A stretch of DNA of 64,000 nt from CBDFKJ01 sp965248805 (GCA_965248805.1 CBDFKJ010000009.1:1364001-1428000); one strand, 5' to 3'. Shown: positions 44,789 to 54,412, counted from the stretch's first letter. Notes: a model not told the origin generated them from the letters alone. Translations and numbers: made by a program.

Positions 44789-47700
44789 ATGCATCGCGCC
44801 ACCATCCGCATACTCTTGGAAGTTGGCGCGGCCGCGCTGCTGGTGTGCATGCTCTTGATCGGAGCGTTGTTCTGGCGGCTCGATGCCGGTCCCATACGCT
44901 TGGCCTTTCTGACGCCCTATTTGGAGGCGGCCCTCAACCCCGTTGACAGCCCGACATCGGTTCGGGTGACCGACACGGTCCTGACATGGGACGCCAGCCG
45001 GCGGACCGTCGATGTCCGCGCGCTGGGCATCAACCTGGTCGATCGCGACGGAATCACGCGGGCGCACGTGCCGGCGGCGTCCATGAGCCTAAGCGTCAGG
45101 GCCCTGGTCCGCGGTATTGTCGCGCCGGCTAGGATCGATGTGATCGGTGCCAGTCTGAGCGTACGACGCCTCGATGACAGCCATTTCGACTGGGGGATAG
45201 AACTCGACGAGGCGGCGCCGGTTGCCGGCGGTGGCGCGGGAAGCCGACTGCTGGCCAATTTATTGGCCCCACCGGACCCCACCTCTGCGTCTGGCTACCT
45301 TACCGAACTCAGCATTCGCAGTGCACGACTAAGCGTCGAGGACGAACGCACCGGCAGCGAATGGCATACCCGCGACACCGACATCGTGTTTCGCCGCGAC
45401 GGCTCCGGCGTGCGTGCGGCCACGGTGCTCGCCGTTGAGTCGAACGGGTTGCGCGGCCGGGTTAGCGTCTCGGGCACCTATGCGTCGGAAAGCCACCGCC
45501 TTCAATTGCACCTGGCATTCCCGTCGGTCGATCCGAAATTGCTCGTTCAGGTCGAGCCGATGCTGGCCGAAGTCGGCCGCTTTGATGCACGGCTGTCGGG
45601 CCGGCTCGACTTGTCGATCGATAGTCAGGGCACGACCTATGGCGGTAGTTTTAATTTGGTCGGCAGTGCCGGCGCGATTTCGGTGCCCGAATATTATGAT
45701 GCGCCGATTGCCTTTCGGCAGGTGAGGCTGATCGGCCGCATCGAGCAAAACGGCGACCGGATCGTGGTCGACGAAGCGAGTGCCGACTTCGGCGGTCCGA
45801 CGTTGCACGCGTCGGCAGTCGCAGACCGCGACGCGCAGGATGCGTGGCGCATATCCTTCGATGGCCGCGCGATGGATGTGCCGATAGAAGCGGTCCCCGG
45901 CTATTGGCCGCGGGGCGTGAAACCGAATACGCGCGGTTGGATGGAGCGCAATCTGCAAGATGTGATCGTCGACGAGGCGACGCTGCGCCTGGATGCCGTG
46001 GTTACCGCCAGCGACCTTAGTGTTGTCGAGGTCACCAATATCGGCGGCGGCATCGACTTTCGCGACGGCACGGTTCACTACCTGCGGCCCATGTCGCCGG
46101 TGTACGCGGTCAGCGGGCGGGCGGAGTTCGACCATTCGCATTTTGTCATTCGCTCGCTGTCCGGCGAGCTGGGGAACCTGCGCCTGGAGGCGGCGACGGT
46201 CGATATCGTCGATCTCGATCGCCCACGCCAATTCGCGAACATAACGCTCACAGTCGACGGTCCGGTACCTGACGCGCTTCGTCTCGTTGACGAACAGCCC
46301 TTGGGATACAGCACCGCACTTGGCATCGATCCGCAGGATGCAGACGGGCAACAGAGCACCAAATTGCGATTGCGCGTTCCGATGATCAGTACTCTGAAGT
46401 TGCGCGACGTGCAGGTAGAAGCGTCTTCGGAGCTCGTCGACTTTGTGTTGGCCGATGCGCTGGCCGGCAACCCGATTACCGAAGGCAAGGTGGCGTTGGA
46501 AGTCAATGGGGGAGGTTTGTCCGCGGAGGGCAGCCTTCTCTTGGGAGACACGCCGGTAGCCGGCACTTGGGAGCGGAATTTCGGGCCCGAGTCCGAGTTC
46601 GTCAATCAGTTCCGGGTGAGCGGCGTGGCCGACGATGACGCGCGTGCGCAGCTGGGACTGCCGTTCGCCCAACACGTTCGCGGATCCGTCGGCGTTGGCC
46701 TGACCTACACGATGTACGAAAGCGGCATCTCCACCGGCGCCATGCAACTGGACCTGACCGCCGCGACCATCGATATCCCGGCGCTTGATTGGCAGAAGCC
46801 GCCAGCCACAGCGGTGGATGGCTACGCCGAGATTATCGTCCAGGGTGGTCACCTGACGCGCGTGCCGATCTTCGATGTTCGAGGCGAGGACCTGGTTGCC
46901 ACCGGCAGTATCCTGCTCGGCGATCCGCCCGGCGGGTCGCTGCAGCGCATTTCGCTGCAGCGACTGCAACTGGCCGACAATGATCTGTTCGGATCGATAT
47001 CTTTCCGCGACGGTGGCGGTTTTGATGCGTTGATCGGTGGCGGCCAGGTGGACTTGCGACCCTTCATCGAGAGCCGGGACGACGACGAGGGCGAACCCGG
47101 CTCTGCTGCCGGCGCCGGGCTTCCGTTCAGCGTGCGCTCGTCGCCACAGTCGGCGATCGAACAGGTCATCATACGCGATGGCATCGTCCTGAGTAATGTC
47201 AGCGGTTTGCTCGGGCACGACGGCGTGGGCTGGCGCCAGATCGATGTCCGCGCCGAGGTCCGCGGTGGCGGCAACCTGGCGGCGGAGCTGACCGAAGTGG
47301 ACGGTGTGCGCGGCGTTCGGGTCACGTCCGACAACGCCGGCGATGTGATCCGCGGCCTGGGCTGGTATCCCCACATCGAAGGCGGCGCGCTGGAAGTCAA
47401 TGGCACGTTCGAGACCGGTGAAACCGACGAGATATTCGTCGGCGTCATCGACGTGCGCGACTTCATGCTCCATGAGGCACCACTGCTCGCGCAACTGCTG
47501 ACGCTCAGTTCGTTCACCGGTATCCGCAACACGCTATCCGGCACCGGGATGGCCTTCTCGAGCCTGGAGGTTCCGATCGCGGTGTCGGCGTCGCAGGTCA
47601 ACATAGATGACGCGCGGATCCGCGGCTCCGATCTCGGCATCACCGTGTCGGGCACTATCGATCGGCTTGAGGATACCTTGGCGATCTCCGGCGAACTGGC

Positions 47701-47947
47701 ACCGGCCTATCTACTGAACAGCCTGGTCGGCCGGATACCGATTCTCGGCCGCATCATCCTCGGCGGTCAGGAGGGTCTGTTCGTTGCAACGTACCGGATC
47801 AACGGCGCCTTCGAAGCGCCGACCGTCACCGTCAATCCGCTCACCATCCTCACGCCCGGCATCGCTCGCGGCATCATCAACAATATCGGCAAGCCCACGC
47901 CGTTCGACGGAGAAATGCCCGACGGCGGTTCGCGCGAGGACGACTAA
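44789..47947 (+). CDS. YhdP/AsmA-like inner-membrane-anchored protein
   Basis: 1052 residues. An N-terminal membrane helix (about 9-28) is followed by a very long periplasmic region of DUF3971/AsmA-like beta repeats. Bridge-like proteins of this kind (YhdP, TamB relatives) move phospholipids between membranes. The C-terminal AsmA-type segment (ARIRGSDLGITVSGTIDR near 940, GRIPILGRIILGG near 985) supports this. Upstream ATGs would put the start beside the divergent glnE start, so MHRATIRIL is preferred. The presence of mlaD genes elsewhere in the window points to lipid transport too. Confidence 0.85.
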   Translation: MHRATIRILLEVGAAALLVCMLLIGALFWRLDAGPIRLAFLTPYLEAALNPVDSPTSVRVTDTVLTWDASRRTVDVRALGINLVDRDGITRAHVPAASMSLSVRALVRGIVAPARIDVIGASLSVRRLDDSHFDWGIELDEAAPVAGGGAGSRLLANLLAPPDPTSASGYLTELSIRSARLSVEDERTGSEWHTRDTDIVFRRDGSGVRAATVLAVESNGLRGRVSVSGTYASESHRLQLHLAFPSVDPKLLVQVEPMLAEVGRFDARLSGRLDLSIDSQGTTYGGSFNLVGSAGAISVPEYYDAPIAFRQVRLIGRIEQNGDRIVVDEASADFGGPTLHASAVADRDAQDAWRISFDGRAMDVPIEAVPGYWPRGVKPNTRGWMERNLQDVIVDEATLRLDAVVTASDLSVVEVTNIGGGIDFRDGTVHYLRPMSPVYAVSGRAEFDHSHFVIRSLSGELGNLRLEAATVDIVDLDRPRQFANITLTVDGPVPDALRLVDEQPLGYSTALGIDPQDADGQQSTKLRLRVPMISTLKLRDVQVEASSELVDFVLADALAGNPITEGKVALEVNGGGLSAEGSLLLGDTPVAGTWERNFGPESEFVNQFRVSGVADDDARAQLGLPFAQHVRGSVGVGLTYTMYESGISTGAMQLDLTAATIDIPALDWQKPPATAVDGYAEIIVQGGHLTRVPIFDVRGEDLVATGSILLGDPPGGSLQRISLQRLQLADNDLFGSISFRDGGGFDALIGGGQVDLRPFIESRDDDEGEPGSAAGAGLPFSVRSSPQSAIEQVIIRDGIVLSNVSGLLGHDGVGWRQIDVRAEVRGGGNLAAELTEVDGVRGVRVTSDNAGDVIRGLGWYPHIEGGALEVNGTFETGETDEIFVGVIDVRDFMLHEAPLLAQLLTLSSFTGIRNTLSGTGMAFSSLEVPIAVSASQVNIDDARIRGSDLGITVSGTIDRLEDTLAISGELAPAYLLNSLVGRIPILGRIILGGQEGLFVATYRINGAFEAPTVTVNPLTILTPGIARGIINNIGKPTPFDGEMPDGGSREDD

Positions 47948-47958
47948 CGCCCGGTCGC

Positions 47959-49206
47959 TCAGGTCGGGCGCACCAGGACGTGGCGCTTCTTGCCGGCCGA
48001 CAGTTTGATCCCCCCTTCGGCGCCGACATCGTCCATGGTCACGGGCCGGTTCTCGTCGTCGAGGGATCGATCGTTCAGCCGCCCTCCGCCCCCACGGATC
48101 AAACGCCGCGCCTCGCTTTTGGTCTTGGCTAGGCCAACCCGGGCGAGCAACTCGAAGGCGGCGATACCGTGGGCGAGCTCGGCCCGGTCGATGGCCACGG
48201 ACGGCAGCGTATCGACGATCTGGCCGGCCTCGAAGGTCTGGCGTGCGGTCTCCGCCGCCGCCTCGGCGTCCGCGTCGCCGTGGCACAGCCGCGTCGCCTC
48301 GGTGGCCAGGACCTTCTTCGCCTCGTTGATCTCGGCGTCGCGGAGCGCCTCCAACCGCGCGACTTCATCCAGCGGCACCTCGGTGAACAAGCGCAGAAAG
48401 CGGCCGACATCGGCGTCTTCGGTGTTGCGCCAGAACTGCCAGTAATCATAGGCGCTCAATCGGTCGGGATTGAGCCACACCGCGCCCTGGGCGGTCTTGC
48501 CCATCTTGGCGCCGTCGGCATTGCAGATCAGAGGCGACGTCAGGCCGAACAGCTGGGCGCCGTTGAGGCGGCGGGCCAGGTCGACCCCGCTGACGATGTT
48601 GCCCCATTGGTCGGAGCCGCCCATCTGCACGGTGCAGTCGAAACGCCGATTGAGTTCGACGAAGTCGTAGGCCTGGAGCACCATGTAATTGAACTCCAGG
48701 AAACTGAGTGGCTGTTCGCGCTCCAGGCGCAGCTTCACCGACTCAAAACCGAGCATGCGGTTGACCGAGAAGTGGCGGCCGACATCGCGCAGAAACGGTA
48801 TGTAGCCAAGCTCGCTCAGCCACGCGTCGTTGTTGACCATGATGGCATCGTTGGCACCGTCGCCGAAGCGCAGGAAGTTGGCGAATATGCGGCGAATGCT
48901 CTCGATGTTCCCGCCGATTTGCTCATCGCTGAGCAGGGCTCGGGCTTCATCCTTGCCCGATGGATCGCCGACCTTGGTGGTGCCGCCGCCCATCAGCACG
49001 ATCGGCCGGTGGCCGGTGGCCTGCAGCCAACGCAGCAGCATGATGGAGACCAGGTTGCCGACATGGAGGCTGTCGGCCGTGGCGTCGAACCCGACATAGG
49101 CGGTAACGACGCGATCGGCGGCGATCGCGTCTAGCGCCGCCAGGTCGGTGCACTGGTGCAGGAACCCACGCTCGGCTATCGTGCGGATGAACGGTGATGC
49201 GCGTAT
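47959..49206 (-). CDS. tyrS: tyrosyl-tRNA synthetase, apparently initiated at AUA
   Basis: 415 residues. N-terminal RASPFIRTIAERGFLHQCTD is typical, the HIGH-like motif is DSLHVGNL near 50, KMGKT lies near 232 (GAKMGKTAQGAVW), and a C-terminal S4 RNA-binding domain has LIRGGGGRLNDRSL near 360. The first in-frame ATG (49041) falls after the HIGH motif, so it cannot be the start. Upstream to the in-frame TAG at 49276 there is no ATG, GTG or TTG. An ATA at 49206-49204 sits six bases after GGGAGGA and exactly at the family N-terminus. A single base error or mutation (ATG to ATA) is the alternative. Confidence 0.92.
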   Translation of the reverse strand: MRASPFIRTIAERGFLHQCTDLAALDAIAADRVVTAYVGFDATADSLHVGNLVSIMLLRWLQATGHRPIVLMGGGTTKVGDPSGKDEARALLSDEQIGGNIESIRRIFANFLRFGDGANDAIMVNNDAWLSELGYIPFLRDVGRHFSVNRMLGFESVKLRLEREQPLSFLEFNYMVLQAYDFVELNRRFDCTVQMGGSDQWGNIVSGVDLARRLNGAQLFGLTSPLICNADGAKMGKTAQGAVWLNPDRLSAYDYWQFWRNTEDADVGRFLRLFTEVPLDEVARLEALRDAEINEAKKVLATEATRLCHGDADAEAAAETARQTFEAGQIVDTLPSVAIDRAELAHGIAAFELLARVGLAKTKSEARRLIRGGGGRLNDRSLDDENRPVTMDDVGAEGGIKLSAGKKRHVLVRPT

Positions 49207-49307
49207 GTCGGATCCTCCCGCATCGCGCGCCCGCGCGGCGGCCGCTTGGACGGCGCGCGCGGGTGTAACACATCGCTAGCCGCGCCTCAACGCGACCTTC
49301 CGCACAT

Positions 49308-50405
49308 ATGAAACTGCCAACGGCGATCGGACTGATGAGCGGCACGTCGGTGGACGGGGTCGATGCGGCGCTGTTGGTCACCGACGGCGAGCACCACATC
49401 GAGACAGGTGCCGCGTTGACCGTTCCCTACGCCGCGGACATGCGCAAGCGGATCATGCGGGTGCATGGCGGCCAGCTGCCGGTGGCCGAGGTCGAGGCGG
49501 AGCTCATGCGCCGCCACGCCGATGCCGTGGGCTTATTGTTGAAGCGCTGCGGCAGGTCGCCGCGCACGATCGATGTCATCGGCTTTCACGGCCACACGAT
49601 CGTGCATCAGCCGCAAGAGAGGCGGACCTGGCAGATCGGCGACGGCGCCTTGCTGGCGCGGTTGACCGGGATTGGCGTAGTCAACGACTTCCGCTCGGCC
49701 GACGTCGCGGCGGGCGGGCAGGGCGCGCCGCTGGCACCGGCCTACCACGCGGCGCTGGCTCGCGGGCTGGTCCGGCCGCTTAGCGTGCTCAATCTCGGCG
49801 GGGTCGCAAACCTGTCCTGGTTGGGCGGCGTCGGCGCCGACCCGATTGCATTCGACACCGGTCCCGCCAACGCGCTGCTCGACGATTGGGTGCGCACGCA
49901 CACCGGCGCGGCATTCGATGAGGGCGGTGCGATCGCCGCGTCGGGGCGGGCGCATGATCGAATACTGTCCGAACTGCTGGACAATTCATTCTTCGCCTTG
50001 GCGCCACCGAAATCGCTGGACCGCGACGCATTCGATCCGGCGCCGCTCGCCAGTCTATCGCTGGAGGACGGCGCCGCGACGCTGACGGCATTCGCGGCGG
50101 TGGCGGTTCTACGGGCGTTCGATTTTCTGCCCGCACCGCCCAGGCGCGTGCTCGCGACTGGCGGCGGCCGGCACAATCCCACACTGATGGGGTTTCTGGC
50201 CGATGCGTTGCCGTGTCCGGTGGTGCCGGTCGAGGCTGTAGGTTGGGACGGAGATGCGCTTGAGGCGCAGGCCTTCGCCTACTTGGCGGTGCGCAGCCGC
50301 CGTGGACTGCCGCTCAGCTTTCCGTCGACCACCGGCGTCGCCGAGCCGCTCACCGGCGGCACCTATCACCCGCCGCCGGCGGCCTTGGCGAAGGTATCGA
50401 CATAG
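49308..50405 (+). CDS. anmK: anhydro-N-acetylmuramic acid kinase
   Basis: 365 residues, ASKHA-fold kinase that phosphorylates and opens anhydroMurNAc in cell-wall recycling. GLMSGTSVDGVDAAL (residues 5-19) is the ATP loop. IGFHGHTIVHQP near 87 and SVLNLGGVANLSWLG near 158 bind sugar and phosphate, with DTGPANALLDDWV near 183 giving the catalytic Asp region. Its end overlaps the convergent hydrolase gene by 40 bases. Divergent from tyrS. Confidence 0.95.
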   Translation: MKLPTAIGLMSGTSVDGVDAALLVTDGEHHIETGAALTVPYAADMRKRIMRVHGGQLPVAEVEAELMRRHADAVGLLLKRCGRSPRTIDVIGFHGHTIVHQPQERRTWQIGDGALLARLTGIGVVNDFRSADVAAGGQGAPLAPAYHAALARGLVRPLSVLNLGGVANLSWLGGVGADPIAFDTGPANALLDDWVRTHTGAAFDEGGAIAASGRAHDRILSELLDNSFFALAPPKSLDRDAFDPAPLASLSLEDGAATLTAFAAVAVLRAFDFLPAPPRRVLATGGGRHNPTLMGFLADALPCPVVPVEAVGWDGDALEAQAFAYLAVRSRRGLPLSFPSTTGVAEPLTGGTYHPPPAALAKVST

Positions 50406-51019
50406 GACTCGATGTTCTGGCGCAAATCGTGGAGGCGATCTTGAAACAAGTGGTTGGCGCCCTCGATCTGGCGATAGTCGATGACGATTCCCTTTTGCTT
50501 GGATAGCCGCTGTACGAATTGCGCCATGGCTTCCGCCTCTACGACCTCATCCGCGGTGCCACGGAGCACCAATCCCGACGTCGGGCACGGCGCCAGAAAC
50601 GTGAAATCGAACTTGTCCGCGGGCGGCGCGATGGAAATGAAGCGGCTGATCTCCGGCCGGCGCATCAGCAATTGCATGCCGATCCATGCACCGAAGGAAA
50701 CGCCGACGATCCAGCACGAGGGAGCATTCGGATTGTAGCTCTGCAGCCAATCCAGAGCCGATGCCGCGTCGGAGAGTTCGCCCTCGCCCCGGTCGAACTC
50801 ACCCTGGGAACGACCGACGCCACGGAAATTGAGACGTAATGTCGAGTGGTTCCTGTTGCGAAACAGCTGGAACGTCGAATAGACCACCTTGTTGTTCATC
50901 GTCCCGCCGTAGAGTGGGTGCGGGTGCAGTAACAGGGCGATCGGTGAGTTAGGCAGGCGCGAATGATGATATCGCGCCTCCAGGCGACCCTCAGGGCCGC
51001 TGATCATCACCTCAGGCAT
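50366..51019 (-). CDS. alpha/beta hydrolase (COG2945-type)
   Basis: 217 residues. The oxyanion region LLLHPHPLYGGTMNNKVV near 30, nucleophile Ser in GVSFGAWIGM near 107, Asp in LRGTADEVVEAEAMAQF near 152 and His in EGANHLFQDRLHD near 188 form a complete triad. No export signal. This soluble family is of unknown substrate. The convergent overlap with anmK makes the 3' mRNA ends complementary. Confidence 0.87.
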   Translation of the reverse strand: MPEVMISGPEGRLEARYHHSRLPNSPIALLLHPHPLYGGTMNNKVVYSTFQLFRNRNHSTLRLNFRGVGRSQGEFDRGEGELSDAASALDWLQSYNPNAPSCWIVGVSFGAWIGMQLLMRRPEISRFISIAPPADKFDFTFLAPCPTSGLVLRGTADEVVEAEAMAQFVQRLSKQKGIVIDYRQIEGANHLFQDRLHDLRQNIESYVDTFAKAAGGG

Positions 51020-51190
51020 CGACGGATCGGTTCGTCACCAGGGTGCGCGAGTGGACTAGCAGTATGGGCACGCTTTTCATCTCCAGATTGGGCGTCTCGG
51101 GGCGCTCGCTTGACCCTGTATGGGGCGCGAACTATATCGCGTTCGCGGACACCGTGCTTGGCCGGATCCGCCGCGACCGCGTATACTGCT

Positions 51191-51214
51191 GCCTCAAATA
51201 GTGCAAACTGAGGC
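51191..51214. promoter_or_regulatory. dyad in the cysE leader
   Basis: GCCTCA (51191-51196) and TGAGGC (51209-51214) are perfect complements 12 bases apart, about 25 bases before the cysE TTG start. It could be a repressor site or an mRNA hairpin in the leader of the Fe-S operon. No established motif was recognised. Confidence 0.3.
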
Positions 51215-51238
51215 GTTTATATCATTAGGGCCACGTAA

Positions 51239-51991
51239 TTGTTCAAGCAGTTCAAAGAAGACATCGACGCCTACATGGCGCGAGACCCGGCGGCGCATTC
51301 GCGCGTGATGATCGCGTTGAGCTATCCCGGTTTGCATGCGACGTGGGTCCATCGGTTGTCTCGGCGTCTGTGGCGCCGCAACTGGCGGCTGCTGGGCCGT
51401 ATTGTTTCGCATTTCGGGCGCTGGTTGACCGGTATCGAGATCCACCCCGCTGCCGTGATCGGGCGTCGCCTTGTCATCGATCACGGCATGGGCGTGGTGA
51501 TCGGTGAGACCGCGATTGTCGGTGACGACGTCACTCTTTACCACGATGTGACGCTCGGCGGCATCGCCCCGTCGGTGGACAGTGCCAGCCAGCGCAACGT
51601 CAAACGCCATCCGACCCTGCGCAACGGCGTGATCGTCGGTTCTGGCGCGCAGATCTTGGGCCCCATCACGGTTTGCGACCACGCCCGCGTTGGCGCCAAC
51701 GCCGTGGTCGTCAAGGACGTGCCGGAAGGGGCAACGGCGGTCGGCGTGCCGGCCCGGATCGTGAAGCCGAAGACCAGTTGCCGGTCGGACGAGTTTGCCG
51801 CCTATGGCACGCCGACCGAGGATCTGCCGGATCCCTTTGCGCGCGCGATCGAGGGCCTGTTGGAACAGGTCACAGTGTTGCGTGCCCGCGTGGTGGCATT
51901 GGAGCAGGAGCTGGAGTCCACGACGGGTGTGCGCTCGGAACCGGAAGAGGCGCGTACATCGCCCACTCCGCCCGCCGGCGACCCGGCCTGA
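51239..51991 (+). CDS. cysE: serine O-acetyltransferase
   Basis: 250 residues. It acetylates serine with acetyl-CoA to give the precursor of cysteine. TTG start with AGGG about nine bases upstream; MFKQFKEDIDAYMARDPA aligns with family N-termini. The left-handed beta-helix hexapeptide region runs from GIEIHPAAVIGRRLVIDHG (near 64) to GAQILGPITVCDHARVGANA (near 135). The C-terminal 80 residues are a longer acidic tail. As first gene of a run into cysteine desulfurases, it links cysteine supply to Fe-S assembly. Confidence 0.94.
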   Translation: MFKQFKEDIDAYMARDPAAHSRVMIALSYPGLHATWVHRLSRRLWRRNWRLLGRIVSHFGRWLTGIEIHPAAVIGRRLVIDHGMGVVIGETAIVGDDVTLYHDVTLGGIAPSVDSASQRNVKRHPTLRNGVIVGSGAQILGPITVCDHARVGANAVVVKDVPEGATAVGVPARIVKPKTSCRSDEFAAYGTPTEDLPDPFARAIEGLLEQVTVLRARVVALEQELESTTGVRSEPEEARTSPTPPAGDPA

Positions 51992-52033
51992 GCTCAGCGC
52001 GCCTCCCTGAGGGGCAGAACGGGGGGCGCGACG

Positions 52034-53140
52034 ATGCAGTCAAATCCAGTCTATCTCGACTACAACGCCACCACGCCGGTCCGGCCGGCGGCGGTCCGCA
52101 CCATGGCCGCGGCGTTAGGTCGTTGTGGCAACCCGTCCTCCGTGCACGCGGCAGGGCGCGGCGCGCGTTTGGCCATTGAGACGGCACGCGCGGCGGTGGC
52201 GTCACTGGTGAATGTGCCGCCGCGGTGCGTGATGTTCACCTCGGGCGGCACCGAGGCGAACAACACCGCGCTGGCCCGGCGCGAACCGAACGGGCGTGTG
52301 CTGGCGTCCGCCATCGAGCATGACTCGATCCTGGCGCTGGACGGCGTTGCGACGGTGCCGGTGTCGCAGGACGGCATCATCGATCTCGGGGCGCTGGACG
52401 ACATGCTGGCCGCGGAGCCGGGGCTGGTCTCGGTGATGCTGGCGAACAATGAAACGGGCGTCATCCAACCCTTGCGCGACGTTGTTCGTTTGGCCCGCGA
52501 ACACGGCGCGCGCGTGCATTGCGATGCGGTGCAAGCGGCCGGCAAGATCGCCGTCGATATGGCCGCACTCGGTGTCGACATGATGAGCCTGTCGGCGCAC
52601 AAGCTTGGCGGACCGCAGGGCGTCGGCGCGCTGATCGTCGCCGACGACGATCTGCTGCGGCCCATGCTGCGGGGCGGCGGTCAGGAGCGTGGACGCCGCG
52701 CCGGCACCGAGAACGTCGCCGGCATCGTCGGCTTCGGTGCGGCGGCCGAGGCTGCGGACCCGTTGGTGGCAATGGAGCGCGTGCGCGGCTTGCGCGACGG
52801 GCTGGAGTCGCGTGTGTGCGCCATCGCGCCCGAAGCGGTGATCCATGGCGCGCGGCGCGCGCGCCTGCCCAATACGTCGTGCATCAGCCTGCCCGGCGCG
52901 CGCAGCGATATCCAAGTGATGGCCCTGGACCTGGACGGCATCGCCGTCAGCGCTGGCTCGGCCTGTTCCAGCGGCACCATCGCGCCCAGCCATGTGCTGC
53001 GGGCGATGGGCTTCGGCGAAGCGATGGCCGCATCGGCGATCCGCGTCAGTTTGGGCTGGGCGTCCACCGCCGACGATGTCGAGCGTTTCGTCGCATCCTG
53101 GAGCGCCATGCGCGCCCGCCTGTGTGCGGAGGCGGCATGA
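52034..53140 (+). CDS. cysteine desulfurase, IscS/NifS-like (first copy)
   Basis: 368 residues, class V aminotransferase fold. YLDYNATTPVRPAAVRTM opens the protein. PLP Lys is in SLSAHKLGGPQGVG near 193, and the sulfur-accepting Cys is in VSAGSACSSGTIAPSHVL near 312. This copy is shorter than classical IscS and more like IscS/NifS paralogues placed before suf operons in alphaproteobacteria. Its stop overlaps the start of the second copy as ATGA. Confidence 0.92.
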   Translation: MQSNPVYLDYNATTPVRPAAVRTMAAALGRCGNPSSVHAAGRGARLAIETARAAVASLVNVPPRCVMFTSGGTEANNTALARREPNGRVLASAIEHDSILALDGVATVPVSQDGIIDLGALDDMLAAEPGLVSVMLANNETGVIQPLRDVVRLAREHGARVHCDAVQAAGKIAVDMAALGVDMMSLSAHKLGGPQGVGALIVADDDLLRPMLRGGGQERGRRAGTENVAGIVGFGAAAEAADPLVAMERVRGLRDGLESRVCAIAPEAVIHGARRARLPNTSCISLPGARSDIQVMALDLDGIAVSAGSACSSGTIAPSHVLRAMGFGEAMAASAIRVSLGWASTADDVERFVASWSAMRARLCAEAA

Positions 53141-54330
53141 GCGAAGCGGCCATGAGCCAAACCGACGCGGTGGCGCCGGTCTATCTCGACTATCAGGCGA
53201 CGACGCCCGTGGATCCGCGGGTGCTCGATGCCATGTTGCCCTACTTCTCCGACCGGTTCGGCAATCCGCATTCGCGCCAGCACGCGGTCGGCCGCGAGGC
53301 CGAGACCGCGGTCGAGTCCGCCCGCGCCCAGATCGCGGCGCTGATCGGCGCCGAGGCGCGCGAGATCGTGTTCACCTCCGGCGCCACTGAATCCAACAAC
53401 CTGGCCATCAAGGGCGCGGCCTGGTTTCACCGCGATCGCCGCGACCATATCGTCACCGTCGCCACCGAGCATAAATGCGTGCTCGAATCCTGCGTCCGGT
53501 TGGCGCGCGAGGGCTTTCGCGTGACGGTCCTTCCGGTCGACGCCGACGGTCTGATCGACCTCGATGAACTAGCGCGCGCCATCGACGACCGCACCGTTGT
53601 CGTCTCGGTCATGGCCGCGAACAACGAGATCGGCGTGCTGCAGCCGGTGAACGAGATCGGCCGCCTGTGCCGCGAGCGCGGCGTCTACTACCACACCGAC
53701 GCCGCCCAGGCCGTCGGCAAGGTGCCGATCGACGTCAACGCCATGGCGATCGATCTGCTGAGCATCTCCGGCCACAAGGTCTACGGCCCGAAGGGCGTCG
53801 GCGTGCTCTATGTGCGTCGGCGGCCGCGTGTGCGCCTGCTGCCGCTGATCGACGGCGGCGGCCAGGAGCGGGGCCTGCGCTCCGGCACTCTGCCGGCGCC
53901 GTTGTGCATCGGCCTGGGTGAGGCCTGTGCCATCGCCGCCGAAGAGATGCCGGCCGAAGCCCAACGGATGGGTGCCTTGCGCGATCGGCTACGCGCGCGT
54001 CTCTATGCGGCGCTGCCCGACATCTGCATCAACGGCGATATGGCGCGGCGCCTGCCAGGCAACCTGAACGTCTCGTTCCCAGGCGTCGATGCCGAGGCGC
54101 TGATACAGGCCGTGCCCGACGTCGCCGTCTCCACCGGCTCGGCCTGTACCTCGGCCTCGGTCGAGCCGTCCTATGTGCTGCGCGCCATGGGCGTCGCCGA
54201 TGATCTGGCGCGCGGCTCGATACGGTTCGGCCTGGGGCGGTTTACCACGGAATCGGAGCTGGACTACGCCTGCGACCGCCTGATCGGCGCCGTCCGCCGC
54301 CTCACACGCGACGCCGCCGCGGCCGAATAG
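53137..54330 (+). CDS. iscS: cysteine desulfurase, IscS-like (second copy)
   Basis: 397 residues. YLDYQATTPVDPRVLDAMLPYF near 17, TSGATESNNLAIKG near 83, PLP Lys in SISGHKVYGPKGVG near 215 and active Cys in VSTGSACTSASVEPSYVL near 338 are present. It is closer to canonical IscS than its upstream neighbour. Translationally coupled to it (ATGA). It provides persulfide sulfur, with SufS encoded downstream as a third desulfurase. Confidence 0.93.
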   Translation: MSEAAMSQTDAVAPVYLDYQATTPVDPRVLDAMLPYFSDRFGNPHSRQHAVGREAETAVESARAQIAALIGAEAREIVFTSGATESNNLAIKGAAWFHRDRRDHIVTVATEHKCVLESCVRLAREGFRVTVLPVDADGLIDLDELARAIDDRTVVVSVMAANNEIGVLQPVNEIGRLCRERGVYYHTDAAQAVGKVPIDVNAMAIDLLSISGHKVYGPKGVGVLYVRRRPRVRLLPLIDGGGQERGLRSGTLPAPLCIGLGEACAIAAEEMPAEAQRMGALRDRLRARLYAALPDICINGDMARRLPGNLNVSFPGVDAEALIQAVPDVAVSTGSACTSASVEPSYVLRAMGVADDLARGSIRFGLGRFTTESELDYACDRLIGAVRRLTRDAAAAE

Positions 54331-54395
54331 GGCGACCGACGGGAAACCGCTTGATTTCCCTTGAACCTGCGGCGTGTTTTGTTCATATTCCATAC

Positions 54396-54412
54396 AGGAC
54401 TAAATTGGTACT
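54396..54412. promoter_or_regulatory. candidate Rrf2/IscR-type operator upstream of the suf regulator gene
   Basis: AGGACTAAATTGGTACT is a 17-bp imperfect dyad (6 of 8 pairs) centred at 54404, resembling the ACT-AAAT-AGT core of IscR/Rrf2 sites. It lies 17-33 bases before the rrf2 ATG, where bound protein would block transcription of the suf genes. Inference from symmetry and position. Confidence 0.45.

Noticed and set aside
45329..47494. A 721-codon open frame antisense to the YhdP-like gene
   Set aside because: Composition is His/Arg/Gln-rich with no family features, and the opposite strand has a coherent AsmA-like protein.
52034..54330. The two adjacent cysteine desulfurases as one duplicated and decaying gene
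   Set aside because: Both keep the PLP Lys and active Cys loop, differ clearly in sequence and are translationally coupled, so both look functional.
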